64,000 nt of DNA from Bimuria novae-zelandiae CBS 107.79 (lineage: Eukaryota; Ascomycota; Dothideomycetes; Pleosporales; Didymosphaeriaceae), in the NCBI GenBank assembly GCA_010015655.1, contig ML976691.1, forward strand, positions 351,849 to 415,848. The letters run 5' to 3'. The notes under the pieces were generated by a model that saw nothing but the letters and a program-made list of their open reading frames with translations, searched no databases and had not been told where the DNA came from. The stretch's first letter is position 1, and each line of letters starts with the position of its first letter. This document shows positions 32,985 to 43,087 of this stretch, in pieces. Position numbers and translations under genes: made by a program.

Positions 32985-33605
32985 ATGCCAGAACTCGACT
33001 CCAAAGTCGCTGCCATCATTGACGGAGCCAAAGGAGACGAATCGGACGAGGACGCTCTGATTGCAGAGCTAGAGAATGATTCCGATCTAGACGCCTTCAG
33101 AGAGCAGCGCCGCCAACAACTGCATGCCGAGTTCGCAAGGGCCCAGCAATTGCGCAATAAGGAGCATGGGACGTACGTGGAAATCAAGGACGAGAAGCAG
33201 TTGATGGACATCACCACAACAACCAAGCTTTGTGTTGTGCATTTCTTCAAGCCAGACTTCCATCGTTGCGGGGTCATGGACAACCATCTCGAAACTCTGG
33301 CCCCCTCTCACTACGAGGCCCGCCTCCTCAGGATCAACGTTGACAACTGTCCGTTCCTGGTTACTAAGCTAAAGATTCAGGTGCTACCCTGCGTCATCGC
33401 CTTCATAGACGGCGCTGGAGCAGACCGAATAGTTGGCTTCGAGGGGCTTGGACGGACACCTGACACTTTTACTACACGAGATCTCGAAGCAAGGTTGATC
33501 CGCGCTGGCGTTTTTGAAAGATCCAAAGTCAGCATTGAAGATGGGAGACAAGCACCACGGAGAACCAAAGCAGCTCAGGAAGATGATGATGACGATTGGG
33601 ACTGA
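32985..33605 (+). CDS. PLP1: Phosducin-like / TXNDC9-type thioredoxin-fold protein (Plp1)
   Basis: Proteins of this group assist the CCT chaperonin in folding tubulin and actin. The ORF from the ATG at 32985 is intronless and gives 206 residues (MPELDSKVAAIIDGAKGDES). An acidic N-terminal helix region is followed by LDAFREQRRQQLHAEFARAQ and GTYVEIKDEKQLMDITTTTK, then a thioredoxin fold (about 80-165) with VVHFFKPDFHRCGVMDNHLE. The usual CxxC of thioredoxins is replaced by a single Cys in HRCGVMD, as expected for this non-redox family, and a cis-Pro-type segment IQVLPCVIAFIDG follows. The tail is acidic and ends in DDDDWD. An upstream in-frame ATG at 32841 was rejected as start because the added sequence has no family character. 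Confidence 0.9.
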   Translation: MPELDSKVAAIIDGAKGDESDEDALIAELENDSDLDAFREQRRQQLHAEFARAQQLRNKEHGTYVEIKDEKQLMDITTTTKLCVVHFFKPDFHRCGVMDNHLETLAPSHYEARLLRINVDNCPFLVTKLKIQVLPCVIAFIDGAGADRIVGFEGLGRTPDTFTTRDLEARLIRAGVFERSKVSIEDGRQAPRRTKAAQEDDDDDWD

Positions 33606-34170
33606 GCTGCCGTTTCTAGGACTTCTAAGGCCACTGCGACATAAGAAGCACGCGTATTTCGCAGCTGGTCGCGTAGAGAATCCAACTCGCGGGTATACTT
33701 GTGTGGGTTCGGGTCTTTAAGAAGCCCCAGATATGCAAAGGCTTCACCAGTTCGAAAGGCTGAACAACACCTTCCGGACCGAGACGCTAGGGAATACTGG
33801 CATTGTGGTGCTCGACGCAAACTGCAAGCAATTCTATGCAGTTACTTTATGCTTGAACAGGATGCGCTGAGCGACAGCTCCACAAGCATAGAGTAGATTA
33901 GAGCGCAAAAGTTCAAATACGATACAGAACAAGCCAGCTACCATGCAACCAATCATATTTTGCTGAGTGAAGTGTGCGATTTCCGTGGTAGCTGGGGTGC
34001 TCTTTCCACAGCCAACTAATCCCAATGACGCCATTCGCGGGGCCCAACCAAACGAGCCCTCGGAAGCAAATAATTTATATCCAACGCGCCTATCGCCCAC
34101 ACGCCTCAACCCTTTAGCAAAGCACACCTTCAAGCCAATTCGAATACAAGCAAGAAATAGCACACACACG
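33606..34170. other. Intergenic, probable promoter of ADI1
   Basis: About 565 bases between tandem genes. A minus-strand ORF at 33575-33820 overlaps the PLP1 end and is not accepted as a gene. Confidence 0.4.
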
Positions 34171-34752
34171 ATGAAGGCCTACTGGTTCGATAACCTTCCC
34201 GGCGACCAGCGCGAGCCCCACGACTCCGGCCGCGCCGTCAGCCCAGAAACTCTTAAAGAACTGGGTATAATCTACAAACACTGCCCTACCGTTGCCGACG
34301 TCGATGCGATCGCCTCAGAACGTAACTACAAGAACCGCGATGAGATTACCGTGTCTCCCAAGACCATGGGCGACGTCTACGAAGACAAAGTCAAGATGTT
34401 CTTCCACGAGCACCTGCACGAGGACGAGGAGATCCGGTATATCTTGAACGGTGCAGGGTACTTTGATGTCAGAAACGAAGGTGACGACTGGATCAGGATA
34501 AGACTGGAGAAAGAAGATTTGATCATAATGCCGGCAGGCATCTACCACCGGTTTACAACGGATGAGCAGAACGTAAGTCTTGTGTACAAGGGACACGGCA
34601 GGAGGACCTTTTCTAATCACGCGCAGTTCACAAACGCGATGCGGCTGTTCAAAGAGGACCCAAAGTGGACACCCCTCAACAGAGGCGAGGAGACGGACAG
34701 GAATCACTACCGCCAGGAATACCTCAAGACAAGGCAGACGCTCGCTGTTTAG
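34171..34752 (+). CDS. ADI1: Acireductone dioxygenase (methionine salvage)
   Basis: ARD oxidises acireductone to 2-keto-4-methylthiobutyrate and formate in the methionine salvage cycle. The ATG at 34171 begins [20 protein letters not shown]. Cupin metal ligands are visible as H81, H83 and E87 in [15 protein letters not shown] and H126 in PAGIYHRF. The frame is open throughout, but a 54-nt GTAAGT...CAG stretch (34573-34626, with a CTAAT branch-type site) interrupts the conserved block [23 protein letters not shown], so I call it an intron. Spliced length is 175 residues, matching the family; retention would add 18 residues without a stop. Confidence 0.93.
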   Translation: MKAYWFDNLPGDQREPHDSGRAVSPETLKELGIIYKHCPTVADVDAIASERNYKNRDEITVSPKTMGDVYEDKVKMFFHEHLHEDEEIRYILNGAGYFDVRNEGDDWIRIRLEKEDLIIMPAGIYHRFTTDEQNVSLVYKGHGRRTFSNHAQFTNAMRLFKEDPKWTPLNRGEETDRNHYRQEYLKTRQTLAV

Positions 34753-35039
34753 GCTGGCGCGGAATTGGCACATCCGCGTATGCAGCATAGCAGCTGAACA
34801 AGTCACGAATTTCTTTTGTGTTATGTTCGAGACTCTGTGTACGACCTCAATAGGAGAATCTATCCATGGTTCTGTACTCGTTCACTGTGGTTTTGGTACG
34901 GAGATGTGGCTACGAAGCAATCACTGCAACGACCCGCATTCCCACTCAACGACCGTGCAGCAAGCAAACATCTGCTCACCGCTCCCATCTCAGACATATT
35001 AACCACAGCTAGGCGTTTCACTCCGACTACCAAGCAGCC

Positions 35040-35627
35040 ATGGACCTCCTCTCCAACGCCCACAGCGGCTTTCATGTACAGCTCGATACAGACTTATTTA
35101 TTGTTGAGCCACCCGCAACGACGTTCATATGCAATATGCAACCTCAGCATCTCTCTACCCTGCCGCCCTCACCAAGACCCCTATCTCCCTATCCCAGTAC
35201 AGGCGAATACATCACAGACGTCTTCCACGATCAACACCAGGTGTCCTACACGCGCCACTGTCGCTCCTACAGGAACGCCTACGGTCCGCGTTTCCCTCCC
35301 GCCCCAGCTCCACCTCCTCCTTCGCCCATCGTCGTACGCGCTCACATCTACGCACCTTCTCGCTCTACCCGTACACGCATCACCATTAGCGGCCGCCCGA
35401 GAATCAGAGACGTGGTACGGCAGCTGTTAGGTCACGCGCCTGAGAGCCGCTGTATGGTATCCATCAAAAAGCGTGGGATATGGCAAGACGTGAGTCTAGA
35501 ATTCAGCATCGGGGACGCGGAGCAGGAGGTGGATATTAGGATTGTTACTGAGCATGAGGAGCGTCGGAGGAGGTGGGTTGCGAGGGATGGTAGAGGGGAG
35601 CATGTTGTTATGGAGAGGTGGAACTGA
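35040..35627 (+). CDS. Hypothetical protein, Pro-rich N-terminus and compact basic C-terminus
   Basis: One exon, 195 residues. The N-terminal half is Pro/Ser/Tyr-rich and probably disordered. The C-terminal part (about 100-195) reads as a folded beta/alpha region (VVRAHIYAPS, TRITISGRPRIRDVVRQLLG, VSIKKRGIWQDVSLEFSIGD, EVDIRIVTEHEE) and ends with an Arg-rich stretch. It resembles in outline the ubiquitin-like surface of some fungal hypothetical proteins, but I do not recognise a family. It follows ADI1 in the same direction, 287 bases downstream. The call rests on length, codon periodicity and the folded-looking C-terminus only. Confidence 0.45.
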   Translation: MDLLSNAHSGFHVQLDTDLFIVEPPATTFICNMQPQHLSTLPPSPRPLSPYPSTGEYITDVFHDQHQVSYTRHCRSYRNAYGPRFPPAPAPPPPSPIVVRAHIYAPSRSTRTRITISGRPRIRDVVRQLLGHAPESRCMVSIKKRGIWQDVSLEFSIGDAEQEVDIRIVTEHEERRRRWVARDGRGEHVVMERWN

Positions 35628-36548
35628 TACTGATATGTGTTATTGCTAGGGTGGGTTTGTTCTGTTTTACAAGCTTGCTATATCAGTATGACAGCACGGC
35701 TCTGGCTGAGATATTGCTGGGGTGGACTTTTTCCTTTCACGCGTTTGCCACATCGGTGTGGTACTATTGCTTCCGTTGATTTGGAGGCTTTTTAGTATAT
35801 CCGACCAGTTTAGAAGGTGGCAATTTCCATTGAATGTTCTTTGTTCTCACTCACCGCTGGCCGCCGCACAAGCCCGGTGTTCCATTCCCGAAAGCAGTAG
35901 CCTCACCGACCCGTACACGACTCTCAAAACTCAATCCATACTACCATGGTATGATTTCCTGCGCCTCCGCCAGATCAATCACGTGCAATCGCATACCCGA
36001 CCTATCAAAACCTCCTGTCCCGGCTAGACGTCGACTCCAACGCCAAGGCAGTGGTGTGTCTTGTGCCATTATCTGATTTGGGAAGGTGGGACAACGTTGA
36101 AACGACGTTAAACGAATCTGTGAGCGGCCAGCGGGCTCAAAGAGCACAAACAACTCTTCGGGAATTGCGGGACTTGCACAACTTGGTCGGCGTCCAAGCC
36201 AAGGTGCAACTCGACAATATATATGTGTGTGGCTTGGTCGAGTGTGAACGCAACTCTGAGACACGTTCAAGACATTCATCTCGTGAACAATAGATTAATG
36301 GTATGTAGTGATACAGTACTTCACAATGCGGCGCTCTCGTCAAAACGGTGCACCACAGCATGCAGCCCAAATCCAAAATCAAGTCATCCAAGAACCTCCA
36401 CGAGAAGCCTCGTAAACGCCCGTACGCGCTCGGCTCTAATGCAAAACGCCCAAAACAGTACCCTTTCTAACCCCAGCCCAATGCTCAAACCACGCCTCAG
36501 TTGCGCCGTGTAAGACCCCTTACTGCCCCCATCAAGACGCGCCTTCCC
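35628..36548. other. Intergenic, no gene seen
   Basis: About 920 bases between convergent genes with no supported coding sequence or repeat. Confidence 0.4.
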
Positions 36549-37581
36549 TCATAAACGCTGCTGTTTCGCGCGCATCGCTAGATGCGAGTACACCCAGCCG
36601 CCCCCAAGCGCTAGCAACACGCCCAACCAGTCCGTCGGGCTTAGTATCTTGCCCTCGCTGTACCATCCAAACGACAGAATGAGGATAGATTTGATGTGGC
36701 TAACGATATTGAAGGTTAACGCAGAGGTGCGGCCGATGATGAGGAATTGGCTGAGGTTGTACAGCGACGCCATGATGCCGGAGAGGAAGGCAGAATACAG
36801 CTTGTCCGAGGGCACTTCGGCGAGGTCGGGGAACTTGTCGATGAAGGGGATAAAGGGGATGAGCATGAGGACGGACAGTGGCGCTTGGTTGAGGAGTAAT
36901 TGCGGCGGGGACACGGAGAAGTCTTCGATTTTCTTGCCAATCCAGATCTGGTAGAGGGCGGTGGAGCAGAAGGCCGTGGTTGCGATTATGATGCCGTGGA
37001 GAGCGGGGCCGGTGGTTTGGTTGATGGTGAGGGAGACGCCGAGGCAGGTTGCGATGATGGAGGCGAGCATCCAGCGTGTTACTATTTTACGGAATAGGAG
37101 GAAGTTTATGAGGACGACCGTGGGCGTTGTCATGACTTTGGAGAGCTGGTAGAAACCGATTTCGTTGTAGGTTAGACTGAGGTTGCCGAGCACAACGTAG
37201 CCGACGAAGAAGGCGCAGACGGGGAGCATCTCCCATGGGTTCAGACGGACGGGCTTGAAGGCGCGAAAGGGGCCTCTGGTCGATATGAAGAGGACGAGCC
37301 CCGTTGCGGTGAAATGCCAAGCAACGACTATGAGCTGGCATCGGCTGAGCTGCTCGTCGCTGAACGTTCTATTGCGCTATCAGAAACAGTGTATATTTCC
37401 CCCTCCGAGTGTGTTCGTACCGTTTGCTGAGAAAGACAAGGCCGATCGTGGTGAGGGTGTTGACGAAGATCCAGAAGCTCGTTATGAGCTTCTCCTTGGG
37501 ATGAATCTCCGCCGGCGCTTCGGCGACCTCATATTTCGGAAGCTCTTGCAGTTCTGTAGAGTTTGACTCGCGCGGGGACAT
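36549..37581 (-). CDS. Triose-phosphate-transporter-family (SLC35E-type) membrane transporter
   Basis: Exons 37581-37421 and 37368-36549 join in phase (CG|A) to 326 residues with about ten membrane segments and short cytosolic ends. Family features include KEKLITSFWIFVNTLTTIGL, YNEIGFYQLSKVMTTPTVVL (the conserved lysine-containing substrate region), SLYNLSQFLIIGRTSALTFN and NIVSHIKSILIL, with a GWYSEGKILSPTDWLGVLLA end. In ascomycetes such carriers are Golgi or ER nucleotide-sugar or organophosphate transporters; the substrate cannot be told from sequence. The N-terminus may be longer: a possible upstream exon reads EKRPSTEGLIDN directly before the chosen Met, so the first exon is provisional. 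Confidence 0.85.
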
Positions 37582-38454
37582 GTTGTCGATGAGGCCCTCG
37601 GTGGAGGGGCGCTTCTCGGCAGCTACTCAGAAGCGTCAATGACGGTTGCGCGTCGCGAGCCAGGCTCAGGATCGCATACCCATTCCAGGCGCCGGGCGGT
37701 GCGGCGGTAGAGCGAGGGACGGAGCGAATGTGCGTCTATGCAATCATACTCGTGGGCGGACGACAAGAGGAAGGAGCGCGTTGCGAGCGGTGTAGGCAGG
37801 GGCACGGCGGTATCGTGAAGGCGGTGCTAGGTAAATACCATACATGTATATGGAATTCCGGGGCGGCGCTGGCAATGCGAGGGACACAGAAAGGGTGCGG
37901 CTAGTAGCCAAGCCACCCGGAAGGATGGTTTGTGGGTGAGAACACCAGCGGTGGTGCGAACCTGTGAGGTTGCTGGCCGTTTCCCCCGTTAGATGTCTGG
38001 CGGAGTAATTTGCGAGCCACGGTTACTCGCCCAGAGATGCAGTTGGTCAGTGGCGCGCGCCGCTACGACCGTGGCAGCAGCCGGCATTTCATCAAATTTG
38101 GACATGCAGCCGCACCGAGGAACCCTGCGTCGATCACTGGCATGGTGCACACTTGCGTGTGGGAATGGAGAAGTCGATGATGATGACACATGCTTCCTTC
38201 TACACCTGGGCACCATTTTGAATTACTATTAGACTTCGGGACTAGTCGACAGTTGAAGCGCTGTCAGCACTCCTTCGACATTTGCGGGGTGGCAGACTGG
38301 GCGGACACCTCCAGCGTGAAGAATCGAGTTTTCGTCTACTGTATTACATATCCTGGGGTAACACAATGTGTTTATCTAAATCTTTGCCATGCTAAACCTA
38401 TGCTGTACTTTGATCTTATGGTCGAACACGATGCAACTGAAGCATGACCCGCAC
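37582..38454. other. Intergenic, no gene seen
   Basis: About 870 bases upstream of the transporter and downstream of the F-box gene. It holds one exact copy of the dispersed motif CCTGGGGTAAC at 38352-38362. No gene supported. Confidence 0.4.
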
Positions 38455-39642
38455 TCAGACAGCAGCTCCAACCTCTCCATCTGCAACGGCTATCATGAAG
38501 TCGTTCACATCCTCGCAACGCTCGTCCAACACCCATTCCAACGTCTGCACCCACGTCTCGCCATTGTTCTCGAACCAGGAGCCCAATTGCCTAACATAGC
38601 CTTCTACCATGCCCTTCAATGGTGCGTTCTCCTTCAACCACATGATCTGCTCCGGATCCAGCTTCAGCATGTCCTCCACCACATAATAGTGCGGTATATC
38701 GTCGCCCCAGCCCTCGGCGCCAACCTCGTGGTTGGGATGGAGGCTGTATTTGGATGCGGCGTGGCGGGAGTTGTATGTCGAAGTGCTGTTGAAGTGGGAC
38801 GAGAGCGTATTGGCGTGCTGTGTGGCAAAAGGATTGTATGCCGGGGGCGCTTGGGAGGGTGGAGGATAGTTGAGGTGAATGTTGAAGAGCAGGTGGTGCT
38901 CGTTATCTGGATACCGTTTCTTGAACTTGCGAGCGATGGTGCTGTTAGAAGGGCAGACGTTGCTGCGGATAACTTCTCTGAGCACGTTATGCACGTCGGT
39001 GATCTCGGCCAGCTCCAGCGTAGACCAGTTGTGCAGCAATGCAGCACGCTTCTGGACGACGAGCTTCGTCGCGCGCAACTCGCGCGGGTGTTCCGCATTG
39101 TGGAAGGCGCGAGAGTATAGCCATAGACGGTAGATCGCTCGACGCAGACGGTATCGTTCCTCGCTCGTCAAGAGCCGCCGCAGCTCGAAGTTGTACTTCC
39201 ACTTCTTGAAAGGGTAGGTATCGCACCATTTCTCGGCAATGCGGCCGGCGTGTACGATTTGCTTGAGCAATGCGACCGAAAACGGTACGGAACGGATGAT
39301 GTGAGCTGGCTGGCTCGCGTTGTGGGTCAATAGCTGAGTGAGGTCCTGAAGGGGCCCAAACTGAGTTTCGGCCACAGTTTCGAGGATATGAAGTTTACGG
39401 GACGACGCGTAGATATCGCGGAATCGGTGACAGGTAGAGGAGAGTGCGAGTACGTCGTTGACGGAGGAGCAGGATAGGTAGATGTGTGTTAAGAGCTCTG
39501 TCGCAAGGAATTCGAACATCATTTTGGCGACCTTTGTATCGTACGTGCTGGTTGAACACAGCGGTGAGAGATAGGAACCTTGGTTTGATAAGGAAAAGGT
39601 GACCTTCCTCCTCTTACTTCTACGATTTTTCTTGCTGCTCAA
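38455..39642 (-). CDS. F-box protein
   Basis: F-box proteins carry substrates to SCF ubiquitin ligases. One exon, 395 residues. A basic start (MSSKKNRRSKRRKV) looks like a nuclear-localisation signal; the F-box lies at about 40-85 (FEFLATELLTHIYLSCSSVN, DVLALSSTCHRFRDIYAS). The rest is helical with many Trp/Tyr/Arg, for example YPFKKWKYNFELRRLLTSEE and RRAIYRLWLYSRAFHN, and it has no LRR or WD repeats, so the substrate-binding part is of the lineage-specific fungal type. Start could also be the Met at residue 40-41 just before the F-box; the longer form is chosen because of its consistent basic composition. A 380-bp divergent spacer separates it from the 2EXR gene. Confidence 0.8.
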   Translation of the reverse strand: MSSKKNRRSKRRKVTFSLSNQGSYLSPLCSTSTYDTKVAKMMFEFLATELLTHIYLSCSSVNDVLALSSTCHRFRDIYASSRKLHILETVAETQFGPLQDLTQLLTHNASQPAHIIRSVPFSVALLKQIVHAGRIAEKWCDTYPFKKWKYNFELRRLLTSEERYRLRRAIYRLWLYSRAFHNAEHPRELRATKLVVQKRAALLHNWSTLELAEITDVHNVLREVIRSNVCPSNSTIARKFKKRYPDNEHHLLFNIHLNYPPPSQAPPAYNPFATQHANTLSSHFNSTSTYNSRHAASKYSLHPNHEVGAEGWGDDIPHYYVVEDMLKLDPEQIMWLKENAPLKGMVEGYVRQLGSWFENNGETWVQTLEWVLDERCEDVNDFMIAVADGEVGAAV

Positions 39643-40022
39643 GGCAAATTGGCGTGTGTGTGAGTGGATCGGCGCGAAGCTTCGTCGTCTTCGAAGGACT
39701 GGTGCTGCTTCTCGCCGATGGGCTGGGGGAAGGGCTCAAATGATAAGGACCCCTCCGTTGGGGCTATAGAAAAGAGGAGACGCATGCTCAGAGTGATTGC
39801 TAGGTGCAGACGGCAGCCTGTAGCGGCTGGATGCAGTATTGACTGTCATGTTTGGTGGTTAAGGAGCAGTCACCGCACCCGTGCATTCGGGGTGAGGTAA
39901 CCCGCCAAGGAAGGTACGCCTCAAGTCCTGTCTGAGGTAATCGACATCAAACAAAATCCCCGCATGTAGCATCGAATACACCCTCGCAACATCATTATTT
40001 TTATCTATGTATTACTGTTACA
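39643..40022. promoter_or_regulatory. Divergent promoter region, F-box gene / 2EXR gene
   Basis: 380 bases between the divergent start codons. No specific motif claimed. Confidence 0.4.
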
Positions 40023-40862
40023 ATGCAGTCTGTTAAGTTTTCTGCGGAAAGCAAACCTCCTTTTCTACGCCTGCCTCTTGAGCTGCGCCAATCCATCTAC
40101 AAATATGTGCTACCCCGCACAGAATCGTTCGATCCACGGTTCCAGCGCGGCGATGGAGAAGCCAAACCACAAAGCGAATACAATTTGACCTTTGTCCGGG
40201 AAACTTACGATAGCGATGGGGTATGGAAGATGCAAAAGACCCTGCCGAGGTCCGATCGCGAGGTTGGCAACGAGATCGTCTGGCGATTGGGATGCACATC
40301 GCTTCTATCGACATGCCACCAAATCCACGACGAGTGTGTCAATTTGATATATGGAACCGACATTTTCGTTATAGACGTCTCATTCGACACGATTAAATTT
40401 CGCCAGCGCTGGCGCACGGCGAACAACCTTACTCCCGGGCGATCGTACGCTTTCCTGGACCACTTTTCGCAAAGGAACCTCATGAAGATTAAGAACTATA
40501 TAGTAAATGTGGAGCATGTGGACGACTACACGGGGGAAATAAAATACAACTGTGGCGGGCGTGGTCTTACAGCAGGCATCCGGGGCAGGGTACAAGAGCT
40601 GGTAGATCTACTTGTTCTGGTGCCAAACTTGCACCGACTTCACGTACATCTGATCGATGGAGCGATTAGTCGTGTGCGCTTCCCGAGCGGAAGGTTGCAT
40701 CGGGTTCAAGATGTACAAAACTATACCACTTCGCAGACCGTCTTGGACCCGTTCAAGCGGCTGCATGGGGTTCGGAAAGCACAAGTGACCGGTGCGAATG
40801 AGACTTACGCGGAAGCTCTGGAAACGAGCATGGCTGAAACGCGAGGTGCACCACAAAATTGA
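40023..40862 (+). CDS. 2EXR/DUF7730-type protein
   Basis: One exon, 279 residues. The N-terminal motif PPFLRLPLELRQSIYKYVLP is the hallmark of a large F-box-like fungal family expanded in Dothideomycetes, and STCHQIHDECVNLIYGTDIF is its second conserved block (about 95-120). The remaining C-terminal part is predicted alpha/beta and contains VQELVDLLVLVPNLHRLHVH. No catalytic residues are known for the family and its function is unknown. It converges with BRX1, whose stop is 227 bases away. Confidence 0.8.
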   Translation: MQSVKFSAESKPPFLRLPLELRQSIYKYVLPRTESFDPRFQRGDGEAKPQSEYNLTFVRETYDSDGVWKMQKTLPRSDREVGNEIVWRLGCTSLLSTCHQIHDECVNLIYGTDIFVIDVSFDTIKFRQRWRTANNLTPGRSYAFLDHFSQRNLMKIKNYIVNVEHVDDYTGEIKYNCGGRGLTAGIRGRVQELVDLLVLVPNLHRLHVHLIDGAISRVRFPSGRLHRVQDVQNYTTSQTVLDPFKRLHGVRKAQVTGANETYAEALETSMAETRGAPQN

Positions 40863-41089
40863 CGAGTATGGGTATCATCACCTATGCATCAGCGTGACTA
40901 ATGACCAGTTACGCTCCTGTTCCTCCACAGCTTGCCCTCAGTGCTACGCCGCAGGGCAGACAATGTGATTTGGATTGACTTGGCCCAATCCATACTGCCT
41001 CCCCCATTTTTGATTCCGAAACTGCTGCGAGTACCCCGATGCACAGTTGTGCCCCAGAAACGCCATATACACCTCGCAAAACGACCTAG

Positions 41090-42115
41090 TTACGCAAAAA
41101 GCACTGAATCGCTCAACGGATCCTTCTCCTTCTTTCGCCCACCATGGCTCGTCAAACCCAGTTCTCCGCGCCTGATCTTGCTGTCCTTGATTGCTTCTGT
41201 CCGCACGTTGTACTTAGCACCCTTGGCTCTCCTCAGGTCGGCGCGGATTTGGTTCGGTGAGACAAACTCCTTGTTCTCGTAGATGATGGGCCCGCCGAAG
41301 CTGGATTCCTGGATGACGATAGGGGTGAGGACGAACCGGGGACCAATCTCTACCAACTGCACGTCGAATTCAGTCTTTCCCTTCTTTTTGGGCGCAGAGT
41401 CCACGTCCATTTCCTCTCCATCGACGGGTTTCTTCTTTCCAGGCTCGGACTCGTTGATCTGGTACACACGCACCCAAATCTTGCCACCAGCCAGAGTAAA
41501 GCCCATTACGTGATCGACGAAAGGCTTCACCTTCCGCGAAGTCTTCGGTACGCCAAAAATTTGGGTCAGTAGCTCCTTGATGAGGCGGGTGTGTGCTTGC
41601 TTCTCAAACGCAGCATCGAAAGAGAGCACAGGGCGGGATCCTTTCAAGCAGTTGCCGATGAAGTTGAGCTCTTCCATGGTGTGTAGGTTCTGCAGGTGCA
41701 TTTTAACGGTCGGGCCGTTTGGCGCCTTGCTCATCCATGCGTACAGATCCTGGCCTTTTCGCGCTTCAAAGAAGAGGACATTGTTGCAGTTGTACAGTTC
41801 CGCCAACTCGTTGAGTTGATGCAGTTTGGTCTTTGTGTCCAGTTTGGCCTCTTTCCTGCTGTGGGGCCTGCACCATGCATTAGTTTAGAAAAAATCATAG
41901 TTGTAGAATACAAGCCTACATCAACGAATAGAGATCTTGAAGCAAGTGTCGGTGCCTGTATGTCACGCCTCGAGAGCTCTGCGCCGCGTTAGCAACGTGG
42001 ATGTTCACGCAGGACTGTGGCGTACCAAAATGAGCACGCGCTGACGATTTTTGCGCTCGCCTGACTCCTTCTCATTGCCGCTCGTCGCTGATAAGGTCTT
42101 GTATACTGCTGCCAT
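41090..42115 (-). CDS. BRX1: Ribosome biogenesis protein BRX1 (Brix domain)
   Basis: Brx1 acts in the nucleolus in early 60S assembly. Exons 42115-42026, 41978-41920 and 41867-41090 join in phase to 308 residues. The start MAAVYKTLSATSGNEKESGE is followed by a basic segment RKNRQRVLIL and the Brix entry SSRGVTYRHRHLLQDLYSLM, PHSRKEAKLDTKTKLHQLNE. The Brix core (about 28-250) contains NVLFFEARKGQDLYAWMSKA, GPTVKMHLQNLHTMEELNFI and GNCLKGSRPVLSFD; the C-terminus ends HGGRKKEKDPLSDSVLFA. An acidic insert (GEEMDVDSAPKKKGK) is a lineage feature. Introns are 47 and 52 nt. About 0.9-1.0 kb of divergent spacer separates it from INO80. Confidence 0.93.
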
Positions 42116-43087
42116 GGTGAGTGTGGTGCGCTGTGGCCGTGTGGCGCAAACTGCTACTGCGTTCAACTTTTTTTCGCGAGCAAACGGTCACATGACGTTC
42201 GAGATGCAGAGCCAAGACGCTATCACTAGCGTCACCGAACCTCTGGTAAAAGTATGGGGCGCTCCGTTAAGCGTGCTCGGGCCAATCGCAGCACGTGTAT
42301 CATGGGGTGCATCGGACGATGCAGTTCGCAGTGCGCGTTGGCTGAGGCGACTCCGATGCGAGCTGTCTGATGGACTGAGGGGGATACGCGCAATGTAGGA
42401 ATGGCAGTTGGTTCCAAGGAGAGATGGCGGCGCGCGCGGGATGATGCACGGCATAGCTCCATTTTAAGATGATTTAGCCGAGTTCTGAGTGACGAGGCTG
42501 CGAGCGTGCGCGATGAACTGGACCGCGCCAGCATCCAGCAGTCGAGGGCAGGGAAAACGCACCTGCTGAGACCCGCGGAAGAGACAATCACTCGGGCAGC
42601 GGCTGTAAGATAGCTAAAAGGTGCCGACGGAGACGCGCTGAAGCTGGAATTGCGCTCTGGGAACCTGATTTATTGGTGCATCCACACCCGCTGAAGAGCA
42701 ACAGCCCAGGCTCGACGCTTTGTTAGGAGACCGAATAACGAAAAGTGTGGCAGACTCCCCACCATCTGCTGCTGGTCTGGCTTCTATTGCGCCGCCGTCA
42801 CCCGCGCATCCCATCCCATCCCATCTCCCTCCTCCCATCCCATCCCCAGTGCATCTCGAGCTTTGCGACGCCTGCATCGCCGTGCCGTGTCACCCAGGAT
42901 AGATCACCCAGTCGGCGCATCGCGCCTTCGGTCGCCCTCAGCAGTGCTGCACGCTCCGGGTCTGGCTGTTTCCTTGCCCATGGAGTAGCCAGCGCGCGCC
43001 CGCATTGCCTGTTGCGCCGCCCTGATGTTCCGCGATCAGCGTAGCTCGGTTGAAGAAGAGAGGAGCGAGCGCTTCACGCGAAACAGA
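42116..43087. promoter_or_regulatory. Divergent region, BRX1 / INO80
   Basis: About 970 bases between the divergent starts. An in-frame ATG at 43025 could extend INO80 by 21 residues into this region. Nothing else with coding character is seen. Confidence 0.4.

Noticed and set aside
33575..33820. Minus-strand ORF with helical look (RELDSLRDQLRNTRASYVAV)
   Set aside because: Its end runs into the PLP1 coding end and its Ser run is only the antisense of Asp codons; no start or splice context supports it.
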